Virus record (IMG/VR): IMGVR_UViG_3300010883_000334
Location: 1 to 27,258 of that record
Strand: one strand, 5' to 3'
Source: a virus
Length of the DNA: 27,258 nt
Shown here: positions 17,701 through 26,012 of the stretch, one piece after another
Layout: every line of letters begins with the position of its first letter
Position numbering within the stretch: the first letter of the stretch is position 1
The notes under the pieces: generated by a model
Told to the model about the DNA's origin: nothing
What the model saw: only the letters and a program-made list of their open reading frames with translations
The model's database searches: none
Made by a program: the position numbers and the translations under genes

Positions 17701-17938
17701 AGTTCACTGCCCACCATGTATATACCCACCAGAACCAAGATTTGGGTGTCTACCAAGATTAACAAAAGAAGAGTTTATGATGAACGTAGTTCAGAAACCA
17801 GAAACATACTCAGATGTATTTATTGAAAGAGGAAAAGTTTCTGTTTTTGAAAGACCTCAGAGATTAGCACAAGTATCCACAATTGGAGAATTAGAACTTC
17901 ACGGTTATGGATATTATAAAATTTTAACACAAGAATAG
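14747..17938 (+). CDS. Cysteine-rich structural protein with GC-x-DP-x-A-x-NY repeats
   Basis: A 1063-residue protein. The N-terminal ~230 residues are Cys/Gly/Asn-rich without a known domain. From residue 237 to about 520 there is a run of repeats built on G-C-x-D-P-x-A-x-N-Y followed 10-20 residues later by C-x-Y: GCLDPNAIN (237), GCPDSSALNY (274), GCNDNVTV (314), GCTDQTASNY (385), GCMDPTAVNY (416) and a degenerate GCMDDG (457). One further copy, GCMDPTALNY (971), stands near the end. I associate this repeat with Bacteroidota secreted proteins and marine viral proteins but know no established function. Residues about 580-960 are beta-rich and poor in cysteine, and could be a globular propeller or jelly-roll domain (inference). 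The last ~70 residues are charged and look like an attachment region. The leader is AATTAAAAAAATATAAT, with no Shine-Dalgarno. Confidence 0.75.
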   Translation: MSATWELVKFEKQDPSGTPSGVFVGMVGRVVYGYNQINDPNICALGNCCPAEGDVANYFFPGNFHLPHACFGMLGQMFWDYPHEYLNDGTLNPNWNGCAMPHPTATGFNTCGFGTDNVIINTGTQPCECGLGEFYTAIPNIDFTQTGPGVQWLIVNNTTGNGQLDCCVEILKIVDNQSDWDNNTVTCPSQFFQSLPTPSTQPPGSYLPPTLFWMSIGGVPTSIVETNCETCVGNLYGCLDPNAINTYWDCNGVHIPTVYGQNPNLNSGCCIYPGCPDSSALNYDPTDNDGCGTWSSGSWVSGGPTDTSCCQYPGCNDNVTVLCSVGTPLPNGDPGPVGCVSNYGLDCFGNVVIPVTGGILVNPGSSNCFTNEIPPSPNNDCYYVGCTDQTASNYTPGANGCLYPDLDGTQCCEYEGCMDPTAVNYGESCNDPMVIYSAAQLTAPCVPDNCIDPPVIGCMDDGCCVDGVLILVDPTVTTQCPNGLHLCPQAGSGVSFSSNFPVGCTPGVDCVSCSYDPMAEEQGMPYANYCTCEGGWYCDLSNNPGCTPGVDCCIDVYASTLIQPYFPTTDPNVFGPCGPNTGYPCINALADCNDICEQPDLEECAVFVNDRQGNVYFYGPPDTAPNTLTFLFHDDQFNENSLPDGTPLFPGSGGGYNLGWQSGTGSWDIANAIVPGTVPEQNKIWLYSCRVLDIDNTSANYGQVTLETVGPNIGLPKGIIREYDITINPFNVGSPIPNQPMGANNPTYNRDIDITDLCQTHGLPTIDASGNVFKTIGNALVAKDEFTLISVSDVVLEIDISGPVGVATELFKLPNPTYPGFNPGFATSQAESTGDVVVDVNTGDLTITYFHAPNVTGKLIGKFSLNAGVGGQMGDSAGNPTNWYEILSNDTGISQFFGLFRWIIGGTPQWYGIQQNQTGGEIYEFDNTTLTVNNSVGLVTTLPPDTLSVPPFNEILGASQRDGCTADDPCGCMDPTALNYDPNAVVHCPPCIYPPEPRFGCLPRLTKEEFMMNVVQKPETYSDVFIERGKVSVFERPQRLAQVSTIGELELHGYGYYKILTQE
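15455..16130 (+). repeat. GC-x-DP-x-A-x-NY cysteine-repeat array
   Basis: Six copies of a short motif start at 15455, 15566, 15686, 15899, 15992 and 16115, with a seventh at 17657. The clearest are GCMDPTAVNY and GCPDSSALNY. Most are followed by a closing C-x-Y or C-C-x-Y pair. Spacing varies from about 90 to 210 bases, so this is not a simple DNA tandem repeat. Confidence 0.75.
16253..16402 (+). repeat. 24-base direct repeat encoding GCTPGVDC
   Basis: Bases 16253-16276 and 16379-16402 are the same 24 bases except for one silent T/C difference in the first Cys codon. Both are in frame and encode GCTPGVDC, 126 bases (42 codons) apart. The near identity contrasts with the divergent repeats around it, suggesting a recent internal duplication or recombination. 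Confidence 0.8.
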
Positions 17939-17942
17939 AAAT

Positions 17943-18884
17943 ATGGCATTAGGAAATTATGGGATTAAAAGACCAGCAGACGTATCACCTAACGACGTAG
18001 AGATAATATATCACTACCAGGCTACAAGAGATGCTAACAGTAGTTTTACATTAGGTACTTTACCGTCCTCCGTTTTAACATATCACGTACATAACAATAC
18101 GACAGCTTCAAATGGTGCAATAGCCGGAACCACAATACTAGGTGGGTTATACCAACTAACACTACCATCGACAGTTTTTAGTAATAAGGGTTTTTATACT
18201 GTATATGTTAGACCGGTAGAAATTAGAACAGAAATTTTAGATTGTGGTGTTTTAGCCGCCCTACCGAATGTAAAAGGTTTAGTTATAGACCTAACCAAGG
18301 TACCAGCACAATTTAAAAATAGATTTGTAAATATGGGGTTAATTGGTTATAGGGTGGAATATATGAATTCAGACAATATACAATCTAATTTAGCTGGCAC
18401 TAAAATACCTAACTTTTTTAGAATAGTAACATCAAGTTTTTATTGTGAAAAATTAATGAATACAGCTGCTAACCCAAACAAAGTTTCACCAAGATATGCT
18501 TACACAGATTCACCCTCTAACTTGGTTTTTTTAACACTATCACCTAGTAGTGCACCAACCAACCAACCAAATGCGTTACCAGATATTGGAAAAGCAGGTC
18601 AAAAAATTATAATCACAAATACATATTTTAACCCAGTTGTGTTAGAAGTTGAAATGGCAGACCACGATTTTGATACGTTAGCTATAGGTTTATACGGTAA
18701 TCAAACCAAATCTATAGAGGATGGGATTTATACGATGTATGATTTATCCGGGGTTAATAACATTTATAAACAATATAATTTATTTGAAATTAGGGACCAG
18801 TTTGACGAACAGTTGTTTGAGGTTAGACAAGATAGGGGAAATCAAATAGATTTTAGTAAACAATTCGGCACAATAGTTAGTTAA
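17943..18884 (+). CDS. Structural protein, unknown, next to the gpI/gp7-like gene
   Basis: A 313-residue protein with no family I recognise. It follows the previous stop after four bases, and the next gene starts two bases after its own stop. The sequence appears beta-rich in the first two thirds (for example FYTVYVRPVEIRTEIL and VKGLVIDLTKVPAQF). The C-terminal quarter is acidic and strand-like (DFDTLAIGLYGNQTKSIEDG, then YNLFEIRDQFDEQLFEVRQD). It has only two cysteines, no membrane segment and no signal peptide. The moderate size, low cysteine content and position directly before the wedge-like gene suggest a conserved baseplate component rather than a host-range module; this is inferred from context only. 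Confidence 0.7.
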   Translation: MALGNYGIKRPADVSPNDVEIIYHYQATRDANSSFTLGTLPSSVLTYHVHNNTTASNGAIAGTTILGGLYQLTLPSTVFSNKGFYTVYVRPVEIRTEILDCGVLAALPNVKGLVIDLTKVPAQFKNRFVNMGLIGYRVEYMNSDNIQSNLAGTKIPNFFRIVTSSFYCEKLMNTAANPNKVSPRYAYTDSPSNLVFLTLSPSSAPTNQPNALPDIGKAGQKIIITNTYFNPVVLEVEMADHDFDTLAIGLYGNQTKSIEDGIYTMYDLSGVNNIYKQYNLFEIRDQFDEQLFEVRQDRGNQIDFSKQFGTIVS

Positions 18885-18886
18885 TA

Positions 18887-21800
18887 ATGGCAAATAACAA
18901 GAAATTCTACTACCCACCCGCACCAGGTAATGGTGCCGGTACTTTTAGTGATAATTTAGTGGGTTCACAATTCACTAATGGTTCACCGCAAATGACAATG
19001 GGTAATTTTTCCATAAGTAATAGTTCTAATTCTAAACAAAATAGAGATTTTAGTTTAGGTGGTTTTTCTGGACCCATAACTTTAGAACAATTAAGTGCTG
19101 GTGATGTTGAGTTAACTAAAAATAGTTTAAACAATAATTTATTAGTAGATTTTAATTATGATAGTAGTGATGTAAGCCAATTTGTACTTTATGGTTCATT
19201 AAAAGATAGGTTAAGGGTTGCGGCTCAACAAATTATTAACTTTTTTCCAGCAGCTTTATATTGTGATGGGATAAACCAAGTATACCACAATAAAGGTAAT
19301 ACGGTGGATAATATATCCTACGATGTTGTTTACGATAGAACAACCATTGTCGTATCTAAATATAAAATATCTAACCCATTCAATATTGAGTTTACGACTG
19401 ATGGTGAAATATTATTAGATAGTTCCTTAGAAATGGATTACTTAATAAATGACCCAACAACTGATAAAATCACAACAACTTCGGTTAAAGCACAAAAAGG
19501 AAAAATATCTCCACTTAGAAACTTTTCACTAGAATATAAAAAGTATTCTCTAAGTTTTAGTGGTAGTGGAAATACACAATACCGAGTGGTAGACTACACA
19601 CCAATAGAAAAAGGAACAACAGGACTGACTATTGTCATATCAGGAGCCCCATTTGGTACTACAGCTACAACATCAGAAACAGAATTTTACATAAAACCAA
19701 ATAATTTCGAAACTCAAAATCAATTTAACAACTTTGAGTCAGTAGAAAAATTCCTACTAAACCAACAAAGTGTTCCACAATATAAAGCAGAACTAACTTT
19801 GCCTAGACAAACCGAAGATGGTAGAAATTATAGTCACATAGAAGATATAATCTGGGAAAAACAAGATTTATGGAATATAGATGTTACTACACAAAAATAT
19901 ACGGACTACCTACAAAAACTTGTAGATGTAGGTAAAGAAATTGATGGGTATAAGACAAACCTAGTATCTAGGTTCCTAACAACTGGAGCGTTAAAAGATT
20001 TTGATACTGGTGAAAGAAAGGTGGAAAAAACTTTACAGATATATGGTAGAAGTTTTGATGAAGTTAAAAAATTCATAGATGGTATAGCTTACATGAATAA
20101 TGTAAGTTATGACGGTAAAAAGAATGTACCAAATCAATTACTTAGAAACCTATCAAAGATGCTAGGTTGGAAAACACCATCAACAACAACAAAAGAACAA
20201 TTTTTAGACACTATTTTAGATAGGTATGAACCACAATATTCTGGAGAATCAATAGGTGTAACACCAGCAGAATTAGATATTGAAATTTATAGGAGGATAC
20301 TAATGAATACATCCTACCTATTCAAATCTAAAGGTACACGAAAAGCAATAGAATTCTTATTAAAATTTATAGGTGCTCCAGAGGCACTAATTGAATTTAA
20401 CGAATACGTAGTTTTAGCTGATAATAGAATTAAAATGGGTAATAAAGTAAAAGACCCTAGATGTAACACATTGTTAGCTTTATTAAACGCTTCTACAAAC
20501 CCTAAAGGACCTAAAGGACCTAAAGGGTCACATAGTCCTAAAGGTCTAGTTTCATCGTCACTTAAAGATGTGGTTACGGTGGACCCTAGAACTAACGAAA
20601 CAACTATATCACCTACGTGGTTAAATGGTGGAAAAAAATCTACTATAGAACTAGAAGAAGCTATAGAATTGTTGGGGTGTTATGATGTTAGTCCAGGATT
20701 TCTAAATCAATACCAATCAGTGTCTGGTGGGTTAGCTACGACTAAGGCTTATCTGTACGATAATATAACCATGAACACCTACATGTCTTCCACTACAGAA
20801 TCACACGGTTTTACAAGAGAAGATTACCCGATAGACAAAGACGGATTCCCAACACAACCAAGAGAAACATCAAACTATTATTTTCAAAGAGGGTCTGGAT
20901 GGTTTGAGGAAACAGAAGAACACCATGGAGAAACTATTCTAGATTTAGAAAATTCTACACTAACTGGTTGTACCCCTAGTATAAAAACAAAATTAAATCA
21001 GTTTAGTTGGGGTGGTTTTTTTGGAAACCTACCACCGAATGTCACATCTAACGACCCTGGAGCTCCTTATCTTGAAAGATTTAGGAGATTCCCATACATG
21101 CATATGGGGTTTGGGTTAAAATCGGTAGTCGATGATAAAAAGTCTTGGGCAACAACAGATACGTTCGGTGAGATAGATAGGAATTATACTTTTGAAAATA
21201 ATAGATATGCTGGGTACCACACACATAATGAAAAGTTTATTTTAAATGTTAAAAATGTAGATATATTTTTAAATGTTGGTCAAGGGTTGGTTTATGATGT
21301 ATGGCAACAATCGGTTTTAAGTGGGTGTCCATTTAGTGGTGGTCCACTACCATTACCTTTCCCACAAAAGGGTGGGGTTGATGATACTGTAAGTTTAATA
21401 AATGGTAAAAATTATTCATTTAAAGATTTTGTACATACTTTTTGGAGTACGTTTATTAATGTAAAAAATAGACAAACAATAGATGATGGTAAAACAGGTG
21501 GGTATCCACTTCTACAAATACTATACCTAGATTATTTAGAACAAGTATGTGGTGAAAACAACCAATACACATATACAAAAATGATAGACTACGCACAAAG
21601 TCTAGGTACGTATTGGATTAGAATTATAGAACAATTAGTACCAGCTACAACATTATGGCAAGGTGGTGTGAAAGTTGAAAACTCACTATTCCACAGAGAC
21701 AAATTTTCATACAAACACTACCCAACTTACCCATTGCCAGGATTTAATAACCCACTTAAGGGGAATTACATCCCTGGTTGTATAGACCCATCCGCTAATA

Positions 21801-22360
21801 ATTTTAATTCTTTAGCAAATAGTAATGATGGAACCTGTACTTATGATTTAGGTGGTGGGGATGGTACGGTGAGAGATGTAGGGGGAACTTTTCCGTGGGT
21901 TGGGTTAACAAGTCCCAATACGGGGTCTACTTGTTCCTCCGGTTGTCAAAATACGGGTAGCACACTAAATAAAATAGACGGTACTGATGAAAATGGTATA
22001 ACAATAACAGACATACCCACTAAAACATGTTCTTGTTGTAGTTTACCAGAAAACAACTCTACCTTACAAATGAGACCATTAAGTGCTACATGTAAGTCTG
22101 TGTGGGCATCCTTTAGGGATTATAATGGGACCTCAGCAACCACATCAAACCAAGGTGTTAATAATAGTGTGAATTTAATTACAGAAACATTTGCGAGTAA
22201 TGTCTCCACAATAAACGGAGCTTATAATATACTTAGTACGATGAATAATAATATAATGTTTAGAGTTAAAAGACCATTACCCTTAAGTAAAAATAAGAAA
22301 GAACCGTGGGGGTATAAATTCGATTTAGGAAAACAAAAGTATCAAGACTATAATGGATAG
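18887..22360 (+). CDS. Giant baseplate protein with P2 gpI / T4 gp7-like core
   Basis: A 1157-residue protein. The region at about 310-510 looks like the tail protein I fold: a helical stretch, then QLLRNLSKMLGWKTPSTTTK, then DIEIYRRILMNTSYLF, and K482-G483-T484-x-x-A487-I488 followed by a helix ending in IGAPE. P2 gpI proteins share this 'LLxxLAxxLG...R...a...h..KGTxxAI' pattern, and gp7 is its proposed T4 counterpart that binds gp6. P2 gpI is only about 180 residues, so this protein carries very large additions. These are an N-terminal ~300-residue region, a collagen-like PKGPKGPKG insert (539-547), a long insertion and a G-C-x-D-P-x-A-x-N-F repeat (964) with C-terminal cysteines (CSSGC, CSCC). 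It overlaps the next gene by eight bases. The gpI assignment is moderate; a structural role is very likely. Confidence 0.66.
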   Translation: MANNKKFYYPPAPGNGAGTFSDNLVGSQFTNGSPQMTMGNFSISNSSNSKQNRDFSLGGFSGPITLEQLSAGDVELTKNSLNNNLLVDFNYDSSDVSQFVLYGSLKDRLRVAAQQIINFFPAALYCDGINQVYHNKGNTVDNISYDVVYDRTTIVVSKYKISNPFNIEFTTDGEILLDSSLEMDYLINDPTTDKITTTSVKAQKGKISPLRNFSLEYKKYSLSFSGSGNTQYRVVDYTPIEKGTTGLTIVISGAPFGTTATTSETEFYIKPNNFETQNQFNNFESVEKFLLNQQSVPQYKAELTLPRQTEDGRNYSHIEDIIWEKQDLWNIDVTTQKYTDYLQKLVDVGKEIDGYKTNLVSRFLTTGALKDFDTGERKVEKTLQIYGRSFDEVKKFIDGIAYMNNVSYDGKKNVPNQLLRNLSKMLGWKTPSTTTKEQFLDTILDRYEPQYSGESIGVTPAELDIEIYRRILMNTSYLFKSKGTRKAIEFLLKFIGAPEALIEFNEYVVLADNRIKMGNKVKDPRCNTLLALLNASTNPKGPKGPKGSHSPKGLVSSSLKDVVTVDPRTNETTISPTWLNGGKKSTIELEEAIELLGCYDVSPGFLNQYQSVSGGLATTKAYLYDNITMNTYMSSTTESHGFTREDYPIDKDGFPTQPRETSNYYFQRGSGWFEETEEHHGETILDLENSTLTGCTPSIKTKLNQFSWGGFFGNLPPNVTSNDPGAPYLERFRRFPYMHMGFGLKSVVDDKKSWATTDTFGEIDRNYTFENNRYAGYHTHNEKFILNVKNVDIFLNVGQGLVYDVWQQSVLSGCPFSGGPLPLPFPQKGGVDDTVSLINGKNYSFKDFVHTFWSTFINVKNRQTIDDGKTGGYPLLQILYLDYLEQVCGENNQYTYTKMIDYAQSLGTYWIRIIEQLVPATTLWQGGVKVENSLFHRDKFSYKHYPTYPLPGFNNPLKGNYIPGCIDPSANNFNSLANSNDGTCTYDLGGGDGTVRDVGGTFPWVGLTSPNTGSTCSSGCQNTGSTLNKIDGTDENGITITDIPTKTCSCCSLPENNSTLQMRPLSATCKSVWASFRDYNGTSATTSNQGVNNSVNLITETFASNVSTINGAYNILSTMNNNIMFRVKRPLPLSKNKKEPWGYKFDLGKQKYQDYNG
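20501..20545 (+). repeat. Nine-base tandem repeat encoding PKG (collagen-like)
   Basis: The unit CCTAAAGGA occurs at 20501-20509 and 20510-20518, with a third copy ending in G at 20519-20527 and a degenerate copy at 20537-20545. It encodes Pro-Lys-Gly three times, then a short spacer and PKG again. Codon choice is identical in every unit, pointing to slippage expansion. Confidence 0.85.
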
Positions 22361-25300
22361 TGTAGAAAAAAATATAAAAAATACCGGTAAATTAGTAAAA
22401 TACAGTAAGCTTATAGATTTAAGACAGGTTACTGATAGTCTACAAGTTAAAGTGTATGCTACTGGTTCACAATACGGTAAAAAATTTAATAAGACATTGT
22501 TTATTACAATGGATTACGATGTCTCAATCCCAGTACAGCTCTATATAATATATAAGGGAAAAAATTTAGTAGAAGGTTTTTTATATTTTAAATCGGAAGA
22601 TTTTAAAATGGGGGAAAATAAACTAAACAAAAAAGATTTTTCATCTGATTTTATTTTAAGATTGCACAGGGAAACTAACAGAACATTATCGTTAAAACAA
22701 GTGGGTACTAAAAGAGACAAATCCCTACTATCCACCCAAGAAATATTTTTACCAGGACAAACGGCAGCTCTACAAGTTTTTTCACCACCAAAGAACGGTA
22801 AATCACACCAAATAGAAATGTTATTACCGGGTATTGGTATAGACCCCACAACCAACGAAAAATCAGAAACAATTAAGAACTTACTATCGTTAGGTTTTGA
22901 TGTTGACATACGAGCTTTTAGTACCACAGGACCAATAACCAGTATATTTTTTAAAGTGGGGGCTCCAGGCACACATGTTGGGTTAGTTAGAAAATATTTT
23001 AAAAATAAAACTGGTGATATTGACAAAGTGACATTAGTAGAACCTAGAAGAATTAAAACATTAACTAAGGCACCTACCAGTTATCTAGAAATGAAAACCA
23101 AAGACCTAGAGTTGGGTCAAGTTAAGTTTAATTATTTTGACTACTTCCAATCGTTAAATCAAGAATATACAGACTACTATTTAAAATCTTCGGAAGTTTT
23201 TATAGTAAAAAATATAGAAAATTATAAATTTACTTTAGGTGATTTTTTAAAAGATAGTGAAAAAGAATTACCATATAACATATCTAGAAAATTAGAAAAT
23301 AATGAAATAGTAACTTCATCTCCATATTTTGATAGGGGGGTTAGAAAATTTCCATTAAGTTGGGTTGATGAGTTTAGGGATAATAAATTTTTTACAGATT
23401 TAAATAGGTGTGTCGATTTTAGTTTCTATAGTTCTGAACACCTTAATAGTTTTGAACAAAGTTTAAAAGAAATACAAATAGCTAATTTAGAGACGTATTC
23501 TTCGGAATACGGTAGTACTAAACCACGTACATATAATAGTATTAACCAGTGGGTAAACAGAACCAACCATGACTACTTTAACGATTTAACAATCACCAAC
23601 TACCCGGGAGGTGGACTTAAAAACTTAACTGTCTGCCCATCAAAAAGAACTAAAGTTACTGAATATGCTAAAAATAATATACAATACAAAGGTACCGAAT
23701 GTGCTTGTAAATACTCAAATGATAGTTCAGAAAAATTACAAACAATCATATCTAAACCTAACGTTAACGAACCTTGTTCAGAAACCTGTAGAAAAACACA
23801 GTTAGAGTTTGGGTATCAAAAATGTTGGACTTGTGAAATGGACTATTACTCACCAATATACGATTTAAGAAATGATTTTTTCGCCACAACTTACTCGACA
23901 ATAAAGGAATCTTTTAGTGCCGCGACTAAATATAGTGAATATACTTCAGGTAGTATTACGGGTTCAAACACTTACGATATATATATTTCAGGTAATGGGT
24001 TTACAGCTGTAACATCACCAACAACGGGGATAGTAATACCACTAAATAATATTAATAGAATAGAACATCGTCCTTTTATTGGTGTTAGTTCACCAGTCTG
24101 GGTACCTTTTAATTCTTGGCAAAGTCTTTCCTCACAAACGGGAACCACAAAGTCATTACCCGGGTCAGGTCCTGTTATAATACAAAGTGGTGACCCAACA
24201 AACTATACGATATATAAAAGTCTAAGTGGTGGGACATACAAGTTTCAATATAACGCTTATCTAGACTTTAAATATAAAGATACTAAATGGTGTGAATACC
24301 TAACAACTAATTATCTTTCAGGAACTACCTCATCAATATCGTACCCATCTACCGAGTATGAGATAAAGAGGTTAATAAATTCATCAATACTAGAATATGG
24401 TACCACTGAAGGTGAAACAGTAAAACAAGATACGGGTGGGGTTTATTTTCCCGGAAAAAATGGGTTAAATAACGATACTGGGTTATTAAATTTTAATTTT
24501 AATATATTTTTAGAAAAACAAACTACAAGTGGTATTATTAGTAATGTTGTAAGTACTACTGTTGGTGCTAGTTCAGTAACCAACACTTCAGCCAACCAAT
24601 ACTTAATCGAAAAAACTAATATTGTTCAAAACACATTTAGTGGTTTTAGTAATTGTTACTCTTCAGGTACTTCAGCCAATACAATATACCACACTAGAGT
24701 GCCTATCACGTTAGATACTGGTTTAATCAGTTTAAGTAGTGGTGAAACAATTATGTTAAAATATAATGTAACGTTTAATGCTGTATCTAAAGTTAGTGGT
24801 GGTGACGCTACAGTAGAGTTAAATTTAGGCCATAAAATTGATTTATCTGGTAGTTCAGTAGCATCACCGTTTTACCGGATAACTAAATATAGTCCAACGA
24901 CTGGTAATACAAGTAATTTACAAAAAAGTCTATTTGTTAACCCACAAAAAATCTCTAAACCACAAAAATTTATAGATGAAGGTGGTGTCGAAACTGAACA
25001 AACAACAAAAGGTACTTTATATGTGATAAATAATGGATACAACCCAATTAGTGCACCGGTAGTAACACAAGAAACATTTAAAAGTTTAACCTTTATTGAT
25101 AACGGATTAGAAAGCAAAACACTTGACTTGGATATGACCATAAATAAACCAAGTAATAATTGGGCTAGACAGATACAAGATAATCAATTAACAGATTACT
25201 ACATACCAAACCAAAAAGATTTGGTAGAGATAAAATCTGGGGTGGTAGTTTTTAATTTACCTAGGTACGACCAAAGAAATTCTGTTACTTGTAATTATAA

Positions 25301-26000
25301 ATTTCCACAGATAAGTCATAGTTACATTATAAAAAATGTAGTATCGAATGTTAGGGGGGTTGACAAAGAACATTACATAGTTGTTACACCAAAAGATAAA
25401 ATATACGTACCATGTTTCACACCTACACTACAAGAAAAATATGAACTAATTGAAAGTCAAATAAAGATTACAGAACAGATTGATAATGTGGACAACCAAC
25501 TAATCATAGATGGACAACCTATCATAATTAAAACAAGTAGGTCAGAACCATTAACACAAATAAAGGCGGATGAAGGTTTTAAATGTAGTTTTTATTGTGT
25601 TTGTCAAGATACAAAGTTGACTAAAGGGTTACACCCATTTTATGGTACTACAGATGTTATAACAGATACAGCAATATTTGATTGTGATGAATGTGAAGAT
25701 AAGGCTGAGGATTATTGTGGTGGGTTAGGTAAAACTTGTAAACCTAAAGTTTTTACAGAAGGTTGTATTGGGGATAAAAGTAATTTATATACATCTGGTG
25801 ATGAGTATTTACTTCCTAACGGAGATGAGTATGTTGGCTTTTATCACATACATGATAGTACACCTATGGTCGGGGCGGTACATAAGTCAGAGTCACATGA
25901 TGAACTAATACCCGTTATGAAAGAAGATTTTTATACGACCAATAAACTAAACTACACAACACCAACAACCACCAATAGTGGGGGTGGAGGTGGATATTAA
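22353..26000 (+). CDS. Giant structural protein with cysteine clusters and C-terminal GxYHIH motif
   Basis: A 1215-residue protein, unrecognised as a whole. Its ATG lies inside the end of the preceding gene (eight-base overlap). Residues 1-420 are basic and beta/alpha mixed with few cysteines, resembling a conserved core. A cysteine cluster (CACK, then CSETC, then CWTC) spans about 426-495 and could be a zinc knuckle. The centre (about 500-900) is Ser/Thr/Gly-rich and fibre-like. A second cluster lies near 1085-1145 (CVC, CDEC, and others). It is followed at about 1148-1190 by a short module with GDEYLLPNGDEYVGFYHIH and MVGAVHKSESH. The histidines of that module could bind metal, and I recall similar Y-x-G-x-Y-H-x-H segments in other phage structural proteins. 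The protein ends in Ser-Gly5-Tyr. Position between the gpI-like gene and a fibre-like gene suggests a baseplate-to-fibre connector; this is inference. Confidence 0.7.
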   Translation: MDSVEKNIKNTGKLVKYSKLIDLRQVTDSLQVKVYATGSQYGKKFNKTLFITMDYDVSIPVQLYIIYKGKNLVEGFLYFKSEDFKMGENKLNKKDFSSDFILRLHRETNRTLSLKQVGTKRDKSLLSTQEIFLPGQTAALQVFSPPKNGKSHQIEMLLPGIGIDPTTNEKSETIKNLLSLGFDVDIRAFSTTGPITSIFFKVGAPGTHVGLVRKYFKNKTGDIDKVTLVEPRRIKTLTKAPTSYLEMKTKDLELGQVKFNYFDYFQSLNQEYTDYYLKSSEVFIVKNIENYKFTLGDFLKDSEKELPYNISRKLENNEIVTSSPYFDRGVRKFPLSWVDEFRDNKFFTDLNRCVDFSFYSSEHLNSFEQSLKEIQIANLETYSSEYGSTKPRTYNSINQWVNRTNHDYFNDLTITNYPGGGLKNLTVCPSKRTKVTEYAKNNIQYKGTECACKYSNDSSEKLQTIISKPNVNEPCSETCRKTQLEFGYQKCWTCEMDYYSPIYDLRNDFFATTYSTIKESFSAATKYSEYTSGSITGSNTYDIYISGNGFTAVTSPTTGIVIPLNNINRIEHRPFIGVSSPVWVPFNSWQSLSSQTGTTKSLPGSGPVIIQSGDPTNYTIYKSLSGGTYKFQYNAYLDFKYKDTKWCEYLTTNYLSGTTSSISYPSTEYEIKRLINSSILEYGTTEGETVKQDTGGVYFPGKNGLNNDTGLLNFNFNIFLEKQTTSGIISNVVSTTVGASSVTNTSANQYLIEKTNIVQNTFSGFSNCYSSGTSANTIYHTRVPITLDTGLISLSSGETIMLKYNVTFNAVSKVSGGDATVELNLGHKIDLSGSSVASPFYRITKYSPTTGNTSNLQKSLFVNPQKISKPQKFIDEGGVETEQTTKGTLYVINNGYNPISAPVVTQETFKSLTFIDNGLESKTLDLDMTINKPSNNWARQIQDNQLTDYYIPNQKDLVEIKSGVVVFNLPRYDQRNSVTCNYKFPQISHSYIIKNVVSNVRGVDKEHYIVVTPKDKIYVPCFTPTLQEKYELIESQIKITEQIDNVDNQLIIDGQPIIIKTSRSEPLTQIKADEGFKCSFYCVCQDTKLTKGLHPFYGTTDVITDTAIFDCDECEDKAEDYCGGLGKTCKPKVFTEGCIGDKSNLYTSGDEYLLPNGDEYVGFYHIHDSTPMVGAVHKSESHDELIPVMKEDFYTTNKLNYTTPTTTNSGGGGGY

Positions 26001-26012
26001 AATTTATAAAGT

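Noticed and set aside
8940-22360. Possible TAG stop-codon reassignment, as in some Bacteroidota megaphages
   Set aside because: Four genes end in TAG (8958, 10701, 17936 and 22358), each with the next gene's start immediately adjacent or overlapping, so TAG acts as a normal stop here.
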